Shown here: in pieces, positions 6,234-12,788 of the stretch | Numbering within the stretch: the stretch's first letter is position 1 | Layout of the letters: each line of letters opens with the position of its first letter | DNA from: Actinomycetes bacterium | Lineage (GTDB): Bacteria > Actinomycetota > Acidimicrobiia > Acidimicrobiales > Palsa-688 | Assembly (NCBI GenBank): GCA_021827225.1 | Contig: JAKAXG010000032.1 | Coordinates: 1-14,624, forward strand | DNA length: 14,624 nt | Direction: 5' to 3' | The notes under the pieces: generated by a model | The model's database searches: none | Told to the model about the DNA's origin: nothing | The model's input: only the letters and a program-made list of their open reading frames with translations | Position numbers and translations under genes: made by a program

Positions 6234-9157
6234 TGTCCGGCTCCGGTGGGGGTCGGGGTCGTCTTGTTGTCAGTAGTGCCGTGGCCAGATGGGGGGCAGG
6301 TGCGGGCTGTGCCGCATCTGCCGCTGCCGTCGACTGAGCCGGAGCTGATCGCCGGGGCCGCGGCCAGGGATGCGGTCAGGTACGGGTTCCCCGCGGACCG
6401 CGGTACCTGGAACATCCACACCTCGACGTTGGGCTTGCGGAACGACCCGGCGGGCCGGTCCACCTGGCGCAGATGGGCCAGGAGGCGACCCAGCTGCCCG
6501 GGCTGAGAGCCGTTCATGAGGCTCTTGCTGGCCAGGACGAACAGGGTGTGGCCGGGAGCCAGCTGCGGGGCCCCGAGGCTGGCCGGCCGGCTGGGCATGT
6601 GCGGGGCGTAGTACTGGAGCACCAGGTCCAGGTTGCCGGGGGAGTAGATCAGCTCGTCCCCCGGGACGGCCCGCTGGTCGATGGTGTGCACCGCCCCGGC
6701 GAAGTCGTATATCCGGGGGTTCGACCCGTTGATCTGCTCGTCCACGAGCGACGTGCCGAAGATGGCGGCCAGGGCCACGCACCCGGCCACCTGAAGGCGG
6801 TGGCTCCGCGTGGAGCCGGTGACCATCCGGGCGGTCAGCAGCATCAGGGCCATGACCACGCCGGAGATGTAGCGCACGTCGAAGAGGAACCGCTTGGCCT
6901 CGCCGGCGCCGATCAGCAGGAGCAGCGGCACCACGGCCGACACCACCACGGCGAGGGTGGTACGGGTCATGTTGCGACCCAGCATGAAGATGGCCAGCAG
7001 GATGCCGACGGGCCACAGGGCCACCAGGGCGGCCATGATGCCGGCCGAGTGGTACCCCATCACGGCCCAGGCCAGGTTGGCCAGGACGGTGTAGATGTTG
7101 ATCCCGTGATGGCCGCCGCCGGCCAGCGGGGTCTGGGTCGGGGCGCCGAAGCCCTTGCCGGCGTTCTGGTTGACCAGGAACTGGTGGAAGGCGAACGGCA
7201 CCAGGGGCGCTCCGAGGGCCACCAGCGCCGCGGTGGAGACCAGCCAGCCCCTCAGTAGGCGGGTGCCCTGGCCCCGACCCCGGCGGTCCCGCCACATCAC
7301 GGCGATGAAGAACGCCTGCTGGGCCAGGATCTGGAAGATCCCGAAGTACTCGGTCCACGCCAGGGCGGCACTGGCCAGCACGTATATGGACCAGTCCCCG
7401 GCCCTACCGCCCCGCTTCAGCACCCGGGTCTGGCCCCAGATGGCCAGCAGGGCGAACAGCATGAACATGGCGTACATGCGGATCTCCTGCGAGTACCACA
7501 CCACGATGGGGCCGACCGCCGCCAGGACGGCGGCGACCACCCCGCTGCGGCGGTCCCACAGGTCGCGGGCGGTCACGTAGGCGGCGGGGATGATCAGGGC
7601 TCCGGCCACGATCGACGGCGCGCGCACGGCCAGGAGGCCGTTGCCGAAGGCCCGCACCGCGGCCCACAGCACGGCGAAGTACAGCGGTGGGTGGACATCG
7701 GTGTCGCGCAGGTTGCGGATCATCCCCGAAAAGGACATCCCGGCCTGGTGGATACTGGTGGCCTCGTCCAGCCAGATCCCCCGGAAGGTGATCAGGCGGA
7801 TGACCACCCCCAGCACGAACACCGCGGCCACCAGACGGATCGAGGGGTCGGCGGCCGCCCTCCGGGCCCGGGCCCGGAGGTCGCGGCCGGTGACAGCCCA
7901 GCGGCCCAGCCGCTCGGCGGCCAGGGCGGCGGTCAGCGCGGCCGTGGCCCCCACGGTGGTGTAGGCGATGTTGGTCACGCTGGTGCCGGCCACGGCGATG
8001 ACCGCGGCCTGGGCCGCGGTCACGGCGGCCAGGAGGAGGGTCACGGTCCGGGGGGATCCGGTGGCGCAGCGGTGGGCCACCAGGACCCGGGCCACGCCGA
8101 GCAGGGCCATGGCCGCCAGGTACGGGGCCACCAGATGGGCCACCGACCCGTAGCGGGCCCCGAAGAGGGTGGCGGTGATCCGGCCGGGCATGAGCGCACC
8201 GACCGCCACGGCGGCGGCGCCGAGGAGCGCGGCCAGCCCCACGGCCACCGCCAGGCTGTGCTTCTCGCCGCGCACGGCGCGGGGTAGGAGCACCAGGGGG
8301 ATGGTGACGGTGGCGAACGCCGCCGCTCCGCCCAGGGTGGACAGGGCGGCGTACAGACCGGCTCTCCCCCCGGGGAGCATGGCGTTGGCGAACACCAGGT
8401 CCTGGTTCTGGACGACGGCCAGGAGGAGGAAGGCGGCGGCGGTCCACGCCGCCCCGGCGGCCGGCACCACGGTCGGGGCGGAGTCGGCCCGGGCCGGCCC
8501 GGGCCGCTCCGAGCCGTTGCCGGCCCGGGTGGCCCGGCGCAGGCGGAGACCGGTCCGGCGGCGGGCCACCTCCAGAGCGGCATAGCCACCGAGCACGACG
8601 CCGGCCGCCCCGCCCAGCGCGCCCACCCCGAGAGCCAGGCCCACCCCGACGGCGAGGCGCACCGCGGGCTCGGCCACCAGGCTGGCGATGAGCCGGGCGT
8701 GGCGCTGCTGCCCGTAGAGCCGGCCCCGATCCAGGGCCAGCGGGGCGGTTACGGGCAGGGCGGCGGCCAGGACGAGAACCATGGCCACCGGCAGGCCCAG
8801 CACCGGGCCCAGGAAGGGAGCGCTGGCGGCGCCGGCCCCGGCCACGGCCACGCTGGCCCAGCCGATCCGCTTCAAGAGCATGTCCCGGCGGCCCGGGTCC
8901 AGCGCGGTGGCCGCAGAAAGGCTGGTGGCCGGGAGGCTCAGCACCAGGTACAGACCCAGGAAGACGCTCAGATGGGCGAAGCCGGAGGCGTCGAGCACGT
9001 GGGCCGCGATGAGGGCGAAGACCAGGTTGCCCACACCGGCGGCCATCTGGCCGGCGGCCACTCCGAGTTGCTCGCCTCCCATCCGCTTCTTGGTGGGCGA
9101 CGGCGGAGCCGGCCCGACGACGGGCTCGAGGACGGGAGCTTCAGTTAAGACAGCCAT
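6230..9157 (-). CDS. Fusion of a MOP-superfamily (Wzx-like) flippase and a GT-C glycosyltransferase
   Basis: This is a single uninterrupted 975-residue frame. Residues about 30-418 show roughly twelve hydrophobic segments with short loops, as in polysaccharide flippases of the MOP superfamily. A basic linker (about 419-438) leads to a second polytopic half (about 441-803). That half carries GT-C hallmarks: IWLDEATS (461-468) with the acidic pair D464/E465 in the first periplasmic loop, TDVHPPLYF (486-494), and WYSQEIRMYAM (554-564). These are as in PMT/ArnT-like lipid-phosphosugar-dependent transferases. A soluble outside domain (about 805-920) follows, ending in a Ser/Thr/Pro/Gly-rich tail (about 921-975). 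The protein could flip a lipid-linked glycan and then glycosylate it or transfer sugar outside the membrane. The ATG overlaps the upstream gene's end by 13 bp and lacks a clear Shine-Dalgarno; M26 (at 9082) is an alternative start. The GT-C half is firmly recognised; the flippase half is assigned from topology. Confidence 0.85.
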   Translation of the reverse strand: MAVLTEAPVLEPVVGPAPPSPTKKRMGGEQLGVAAGQMAAGVGNLVFALIAAHVLDASGFAHLSVFLGLYLVLSLPATSLSAATALDPGRRDMLLKRIGWASVAVAGAGAASAPFLGPVLGLPVAMVLVLAAALPVTAPLALDRGRLYGQQRHARLIASLVAEPAVRLAVGVGLALGVGALGGAAGVVLGGYAALEVARRRTGLRLRRATRAGNGSERPGPARADSAPTVVPAAGAAWTAAAFLLLAVVQNQDLVFANAMLPGGRAGLYAALSTLGGAAAFATVTIPLVLLPRAVRGEKHSLAVAVGLAALLGAAAVAVGALMPGRITATLFGARYGSVAHLVAPYLAAMALLGVARVLVAHRCATGSPRTVTLLLAAVTAAQAAVIAVAGTSVTNIAYTTVGATAALTAALAAERLGRWAVTGRDLRARARRAAADPSIRLVAAVFVLGVVIRLITFRGIWLDEATSIHQAGMSFSGMIRNLRDTDVHPPLYFAVLWAAVRAFGNGLLAVRAPSIVAGALIIPAAYVTARDLWDRRSGVVAAVLAAVGPIVVWYSQEIRMYAMFMLFALLAIWGQTRVLKRGGRAGDWSIYVLASAALAWTEYFGIFQILAQQAFFIAVMWRDRRGRGQGTRLLRGWLVSTAALVALGAPLVPFAFHQFLVNQNAGKGFGAPTQTPLAGGGHHGINIYTVLANLAWAVMGYHSAGIMAALVALWPVGILLAIFMLGRNMTRTTLAVVVSAVVPLLLLIGAGEAKRFLFDVRYISGVVMALMLLTARMVTGSTRSHRLQVAGCVALAAIFGTSLVDEQINGSNPRIYDFAGAVHTIDQRAVPGDELIYSPGNLDLVLQYYAPHMPSRPASLGAPQLAPGHTLFVLASKSLMNGSQPGQLGRLLAHLRQVDRPAGSFRKPNVEVWMFQVPRSAGNPYLTASLAAAPAISSGSVDGSGRCGTARTCPPSGHGTTDNKTTPTPTGAGQ

Positions 9158-10296
9158 GGCACCGGTACCAGGGGTAGACAGTTGACTTCATCGGCCCCCA
9201 CCTCCGAGGGCTCCATCACCAGACGCATGAGGTCCAGACCGGCCCGGGCCCGGGCGACCTCTTCGGCGACGAGGTGGGCCGGGGCCGAACCGGACGGAGT
9301 CCGCTCCAGCACTCCCGCCAGGGACCATGCCAATTCGTCGGTCCGCACCACGGGCTGGCCCATCCGGGCGGCCAGGGCGGCGATGCGCCCCTCCACCGCC
9401 ACCCCGGCGGCGGGCACCCCGGCCGCCGCCGCCGCCTGGAGAGCCCGGTAGCGGAGAGACACCACCAGCCGGGCGCCCGACATCCGCTCGGCGGCCTCCT
9501 GCAGCCGGGCCGGCACCGTCTCGACCTCCACACGGGCCGACACCGAGGCTCTCAGCCGGCGGGCCAACCGCCAGCTGATCGCCCCGTCGCCGGTTCCCGA
9601 CGCGGACCACGGCATCAGCCGGATCGGCTGGCCGGTTTGGGCCAGTCCCTCGAGACCGGCCGCGAGGGCGTCCTCGACGGCGGGGGTCACCCGGCCGTCC
9701 AGGACCACGATCACCGAGTCGCCGGCACCGGCCGGGGCCGCGGGAGGGGCGAGCACGGCCCACGCCGGATCGGCCGCCACCCGCAGCGGGAGGGGTGCCC
9801 CGGCGGCGGCCAGGTGGCCGGCGGACTGCTCGTCGCCCATCAGGAGCAGGTCGGGTCGGCGGACCACCCGGCGGGACATGATCCGCGCGCTCCTACGTTC
9901 CAGCGGCCCGGTGGTCAGGCCCACCACCGCCAGAGGCCGGCGGGCGGCTCCCGACAGCACGGCCATGGTGGCCACCGAAGGGCCCCGCCCGGACGCCGGG
10001 CCGGCCAGCGGGGACCGCCGGTAGGGCCCGCCGGACAACGACGACATGGACCGGTCGCCCGGAGCGGACGGAGCCGCCGCCGGGTCCGGGCTCGGCGCCG
10101 GGGAGGTGCTGAGGCACGACCCGGCCGCCACCAGCCCGGCGGACCGGCGGGCCGCGTCGAGGAGCCGCCGGGGCGGACCGGACCGGTCGGCGTCGACGAT
10201 GTCGCAGCCGGGGAGGGCGGCGCGCACGGCGTCGCCGACGGCCCGCCTACCGACGGGGTCGGAGCCGGAGGGCCCGGCCAGAAGAACGCTGTGCAT
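9145..10296 (-). CDS. Degenerate polysaccharide pyruvyltransferase-like protein
   Basis: This encodes 383 residues that align by eye with the CsaB pattern over their whole length. They are VLLAGPSGSD (4-13), then LVAAGSCLST (55-64) at the place of the glycine-rich motif, LLMGDEQSAGHLAAAGA (151-167), and AADPAWAV (174-181, like the family's ADPA). Then come LVVSLRYRALQAAAAAGVP (277-295) and a segment ending in RMGQPVV (311-317). The family histidine in the LRxH motif is Arg284 here, and the usual DPK-like triplet after it is EGR. A Pro/Ser/Ala-rich insert lies at about 63-105. It may be catalytically inactive, altered in donor or acceptor, or a scaffold for the intact enzyme encoded two genes downstream (3567-4685). 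It overlaps the upstream glycosyltransferase gene by 50 bp but has an excellent Shine-Dalgarno of its own. The family relation is inferred from motifs, with moderate certainty. Confidence 0.72.
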   Translation of the reverse strand: MHSVLLAGPSGSDPVGRRAVGDAVRAALPGCDIVDADRSGPPRRLLDAARRSAGLVAAGSCLSTSPAPSPDPAAAPSAPGDRSMSSLSGGPYRRSPLAGPASGRGPSVATMAVLSGAARRPLAVVGLTTGPLERRSARIMSRRVVRRPDLLLMGDEQSAGHLAAAGAPLPLRVAADPAWAVLAPPAAPAGAGDSVIVVLDGRVTPAVEDALAAGLEGLAQTGQPIRLMPWSASGTGDGAISWRLARRLRASVSARVEVETVPARLQEAAERMSGARLVVSLRYRALQAAAAAGVPAAGVAVEGRIAALAARMGQPVVRTDELAWSLAGVLERTPSGSAPAHLVAEEVARARAGLDLMRLVMEPSEVGADEVNCLPLVPVPWLS

Positions 10297-11464
10297 CGAT
10301 CACCTCCTCGTAGATCGCCAGATGCCGTTCCGCCACCTCGGACCAGGAGCGTCCGGTGCGTAGCTTCGAGGTCTGCTCCTTCAACTGGTCCAGAGCCGCC
10401 CGGTTCCCGGCCAGGGACTGCAGCCACCGGGCCATCCGGGCCGGCTCCCCGGGGAGCGCCGCGGACTGGGGGATCCCGACCACCGCAGCCAGAGCCGGGG
10501 AGAGCAGGGCGGCCACCCCGTGGTTGGCCGCCTGGGCCAGGACCCCGGAGCTGGAGAACGGCTTCGGATAGTTGAGGACGACGGCGTCAGCCGCCCCGAA
10601 CCAGGCCTCCACCTCGTCGTCGTCGACGTAGCCGGTGAATGCCGCCACCCGCCCGTAGCGCTCCTGGAGCTGCCGCAGGTAGCCCTGGCCGACCAGGCGG
10701 GGGTGTTCCCCGCCGGCCACCACGACCTTCACCCGCTCGCCGGCCAGCCCGGCTGCGTCGAGGACCGGCTCGAGTCCCTTGTAGGGAGCGACGAAGCCGA
10801 ACGCCAGTACCACCAGGGTGTCTTCCGACGCCCCCACGGAGGCCCGCAGGGCCGGGGACCGGCCGGCGGCCGCCGGATCGATCCGCTCGGCGCCGCCGGC
10901 TCCCAGGGGCAGCACCACCGATCCGGGCAGCACCCGGCGGAAGGCGTCCTCATGGACGATCACCTGCGAGGCCAGGCGGGATATCGAGTTCTGCAGGGTG
11001 GCCAGCCCGGTCCGGGCCACAGCCGGGGGTACCGACACCCGGTGCATGCCGGTGAACGACCGGTCGATGCTCTGCGGGGCGACCACCTGGTGCATGGTCA
11101 CGACCGGCCCCCGGTCGCGGCCCCGAAGCTGGCGGAGGGCGACGAGCATGCCCGGTACCGAGTCCGGACCGCCGTAGAGGAAAGCCTCGTGCTGTACGTG
11201 GGTGACGGGGGCGCCGGTGGCCACGGCAGCGCGCCCGGCGCGGACCGGGCCGGTGGCCCCCCGGGTGAAGCAGCGCTCCACCCGCACGTCACCGTCCATC
11301 TCCACCCGGCTCCGGGCCCGGTCCCGCCCGGGCGCCACCACGGTCACGGCGGCCCCGGCCCGGCTCAGGGCCCGGGCCAGGCCCTGGGTGTACCAGGCCA
11401 CCCCGGTCTCGGACGGCTGCCCGGGCTCGGGGTAGGGGGATATGAGGGCCACGTCGGCTGCCAT
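10247..11464 (-). CDS. GT4-family glycosyltransferase
   Basis: This encodes 405 residues of a GT-B fold enzyme transferring sugar from a nucleotide donor to a growing lipid-linked glycan at the cytoplasmic face. The N-terminal domain opens with ALISPYPEPGQPSETGVAWY (6-25) and is typical of family 4: a glycine-containing loop, then AxxLxxxGAxVTVVAP. The C-terminal Rossmann domain starts at FGFVAPYKGLEPVL (222-235), followed by VVVAGG (247-252) and FTGYV (276-280). The donor-binding SSSGVLAQAANHG (304-316) corresponds to the usual ExFGLxxLEAMAxG stretch but lacks the second conserved Glu (Gln311 there). The ATG at 11464 is preferred because GGGGAG lies just before it and the domain begins immediately. 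ATG 11482 or GTG 11479, which would overlap the upstream stop, are alternatives. It is second in the operon. The sugar is unknown; a mannosyl- or galactosyltransferase is equally possible. Confidence 0.9.
   Translation of the reverse strand: MAADVALISPYPEPGQPSETGVAWYTQGLARALSRAGAAVTVVAPGRDRARSRVEMDGDVRVERCFTRGATGPVRAGRAAVATGAPVTHVQHEAFLYGGPDSVPGMLVALRQLRGRDRGPVVTMHQVVAPQSIDRSFTGMHRVSVPPAVARTGLATLQNSISRLASQVIVHEDAFRRVLPGSVVLPLGAGGAERIDPAAAGRSPALRASVGASEDTLVVLAFGFVAPYKGLEPVLDAAGLAGERVKVVVAGGEHPRLVGQGYLRQLQERYGRVAAFTGYVDDDEVEAWFGAADAVVLNYPKPFSSSGVLAQAANHGVAALLSPALAAVVGIPQSAALPGEPARMARWLQSLAGNRAALDQLKEQTSKLRTGRSWSEVAERHLAIYEEVIDAQRSSGRALRLRPRR
10301..10309 (-). promoter_or_regulatory. Strong ribosome-binding site inside the upstream gene
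   Basis: On the minus strand GAGGAGGTG sits 4 nt ahead of the ATG at 10296, inside the end of the GT4 gene. It extends the anti-Shine-Dalgarno match further than any other start in this operon and fixes the start of the degenerate pyruvyltransferase-like gene. It suggests relatively high independent translation of that protein despite the 50-bp overlap. Confidence 0.8.
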
Positions 11465-11475
11465 GGTCTCCCCGC

Positions 11476-12321
11476 TCACCATCGCGACCCGATGGGTACG
11501 GGCTCGGTCAGGTCGATCTCCACCGAGTCGTCGAGGGCGTCGGGCAGGAAGCCGTCGCCGGCGGCCGGCCGGCCTTCGGTCGCGCCGGGGAGGGGCACGA
11601 TCCGGTTGTGCAGCCACAGGCGCAGCAGGGACAGGGCCATGCGGCGGCCGTCGCGCCCGGCGGAGAGCCGGGACCCGGCCCGGTCCACCCAGACGGTGGG
11701 GATCTCGGCCACGGAGAAGCCCAGCGCCCGGGCCGCCACCAGCAGATCCACGTCGAAGAGGAAATCGCGCGAGGACATCAGCGGCACGGTGGCCTCGGCC
11801 ACCTCCCGGCGCAGGACCTTGGCCCCGCACTGGGTGTCCCGGTAGGGCAGACCGAACAGCCCCCGGACCACCCGGGCGAAGATCCGGCTCTCCACCCGGC
11901 GGACCCACGGCCGGTGGCCGGGAACCACGGAGGCGGTGTGCCAGCGGGTCGCGATGGCCACATCGGCCCGCTCGGCCGCCTCGGCCAGCCGCAGGAACTC
12001 CATGGGGGGCGTGGCACAGTCGGCGTCCACGAAGCCGACCAGGTCGCCCTGGCAGCGGCGCAGGGTCTCGAGGATCACCCCGCCCTTGCCCAGCTTGGGG
12101 TAGCGCAGGATGCAGACCCGACGGTCGACCTTGGCGTGGCGCTCCACCACCTCCCCGGTGCGGTCGGTGCAGTGATCGAGGGCCACCAGGAAGCGGACCT
12201 CGGGGTCGTCGAGCCGGGCCCGGAATGCGCTGAGCATCCGGTCGATCCGGTGCTCCTCGTTATGGGCAGGGACGATTATGTCGAGCCGCAATGGACCACC
12301 TTGTCCTGGGAGGGATGACAC
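11476..12321 (-). CDS. GT2 glycosyltransferase, dolichyl/polyprenyl-phosphate-glucose-synthase-like
   Basis: This encodes 281 residues of a GT-A fold enzyme. The motifs are DIIVPAHNEE (14-23), ALDHCTDRTGEVV (47-59, in place of the usual DDGSxDxT), YPKLGKGGVI (74-83), the metal-binding DADCATPP (99-106), RDTQCGAKVLRR (161-172) and FLFDVDLL (187-194). This set is typical of ALG5/DPM1-like enzymes that load glucose or mannose onto a polyprenyl phosphate. The family therefore fits a role in supplying lipid-linked sugar to the GT-C half of the fusion protein encoded at 6230-9157. There are no C-terminal membrane segments; the last 35 residues are acidic and poorly conserved-looking. The longest frame starts at GTG 12321 with no clear Shine-Dalgarno. 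A TTG at 12291, preceded by AAGGTGG, is a credible shorter start. It is the first gene of the operon, ending 11 bp before the next start. Confidence 0.9.
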   Translation of the reverse strand: MSSLPGQGGPLRLDIIVPAHNEEHRIDRMLSAFRARLDDPEVRFLVALDHCTDRTGEVVERHAKVDRRVCILRYPKLGKGGVILETLRRCQGDLVGFVDADCATPPMEFLRLAEAAERADVAIATRWHTASVVPGHRPWVRRVESRIFARVVRGLFGLPYRDTQCGAKVLRREVAEATVPLMSSRDFLFDVDLLVAARALGFSVAEIPTVWVDRAGSRLSAGRDGRRMALSLLRLWLHNRIVPLPGATEGRPAAGDGFLPDALDDSVEIDLTEPVPIGSRW

Positions 12322-12413
12322 GTGCGCAGGCGACCGGACCTGCAGGTGAGACCTACAGACCAGCGGCCGCCGGCCCGCTGCGAGATTCGCCGTCGCTGCG
12401 AGCTGCAGGGGTC

Positions 12414-12444
12414 AGCATAACGGAATGATCCCGCAGAACGTCAA
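12414..12444 (-). promoter_or_regulatory. Candidate promoter of the polysaccharide operon
   Basis: On the minus strand TTGACG (12439-12444) matches five of six -35 consensus bases. It is followed 19 nt later by TATGCT (12414-12419), which fits the TAnnnT -10 pattern. The spacer is longer than the usual 17-18 nt, which may mean a need for an activator. Start of transcription would be near 12407, giving a leader of about 85 nt before the GT2 gene. No better -35/-10 pair was seen nearby. Confidence 0.5.
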
Positions 12445-12452
12445 GGACAAAA

Positions 12453-12471
12453 CGTTAAACACTGGTTAACG
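12453..12471. repeat. Inverted repeat just upstream of the candidate operon promoter
   Basis: CGTTAA (12453-12458) and TTAACG (12466-12471) form a perfect inverted repeat with a 7-bp spacer. It begins 9 bp upstream of the -35 element. The position suits a dimeric activator site, but the regulator is unknown. Confidence 0.4.
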
Positions 12472-12502
12472 GACCGGCCCTGTTTTCCATCCTCGGCCGG
12501 TC
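12472..12502. repeat. 8-bp inverted repeat with 15-bp spacer
   Basis: GACCGGCC (12472-12479) pairs perfectly with GGCCGGTC (12495-12502). It is contiguous with the CGTTAA repeat. It could be a hairpin in a + strand transcript or a protein-binding site; nothing in the sequence decides between them. Confidence 0.35.
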
Positions 12503-12537
12503 TCGAAGCGACCGAAAAACTATCCGTTTACCGGCGC

Positions 12538-12564
12538 GGCTGATGGGTACGATCAGCCATTTTT
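12538..12564 (+). terminator. Terminator-like hairpin with T-tract and no upstream gene on its strand
   Basis: GGCTGAT (12538-12544) pairs perfectly with ATCAGCC (12552-12558) across a 7-nt loop, and five T residues follow at 12560-12564. This is the form of a Rho-independent terminator on the + strand. On the minus strand no T-tract follows, so it does not end the SDR transcript. No + strand gene lies upstream, so it would end either a small RNA or antisense transcription from this region. It overlaps the first copy of a direct repeat. Confidence 0.45.
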
Positions 12565-12590
12565 CCCAGTGCCTGCTGTCATTTTCCCAG
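12558..12590. repeat. Direct repeat pair spaced 22 bp
   Basis: CATTTTTCCCAG (12558-12569) and CATTTTCCCAG (12580-12590) start 22 bp apart, about two helical turns, on the same face of the DNA. On the minus strand this reads CTGGGAAAA(A)TG twice. Such spacing is typical of tandem binding sites for a transcription factor. Confidence 0.4.
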
Positions 12591-12608
12591 GTCAGCGCCC
12601 TGAAATAG

Positions 12609-12626
12609 CGGTGATAAATATCACCG
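12609..12626. repeat. 18-bp near-perfect palindrome, candidate operator
   Basis: CGGTGATA and TATCACCG form perfect 8-bp arms separated only by AA. In DNA this GC-rich, an AT-centred palindrome of this length stands out. It lies about 200 bp upstream of the candidate operon promoter and about 180 bp downstream of the SDR stop. A dimeric repressor or activator site is the natural guess; no regulator gene is adjacent. Confidence 0.45.
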
Positions 12627-12788
12627 TCACCGACGGAGCTGGAGGTCATATGAGCGGGCTCTAATAGTGGATTCACCGAGCGGGTCGGGAGGCCTTAGAT
12701 TCCTCTCATCCTCGGCGTTTGTGACGGGTAACACAGGGGCGCTCGGAAAAGTTGGCCTCCCCGGGCCGTTTCAGGAGGTGGCAGCCGG

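Larger units (their letters stand above)
12322..12788. other. Gene-free, repeat-rich regulatory region upstream of the polysaccharide operon
   Basis: These 467 bp carry no convincing gene. The middle (about 12420-12680) is noticeably less GC-rich than the flanks. It contains, from left to right, a candidate minus-strand promoter, three inverted repeats, a 22-bp-spaced direct repeat, an 18-bp palindrome and a tiny + strand open frame (12650-12664) with an SD-like GGAGGT before it. Next to the SDR stop (right end) a GGGAGGCC/GGCCTCCC repeat (12687-12694 and 12754-12761) is too widely spaced for a simple terminator. The region is best read as a control region for the operon to its left. Confidence 0.6.

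Noticed and set aside
4443..6506. 687-codon + strand open frame opposite the GT2 and fusion genes
   Set aside because: It is rich in His, Gly, Arg, Val and Gln with no domain pattern, and lies antisense to a gene with complete cellulose-synthase motifs. It is a GC-rich shadow frame.
11465..11908. Longer start for the GT4 gene (148 extra residues)
   Set aside because: This part lies out of frame over the 3' portion of the GT2 gene, which is clearly the real coding frame there, and the extension is Arg/Pro/Gly-rich shadow sequence.
12455..12676. Minus-strand open frame of 73 codons in the operon's upstream region
   Set aside because: Third codon positions are mixed, unlike the strongly GC-ending codons of all real genes here. 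No ribosome-binding site of note was seen, and the frame runs through inverted and direct repeats. It is kept as regulatory DNA.
12687..12761. GGGAGGCC/GGCCTCCC inverted repeat as the SDR terminator
   Set aside because: The 59-bp spacer is too long for an intrinsic terminator, and no T-tract follows on the minus strand.
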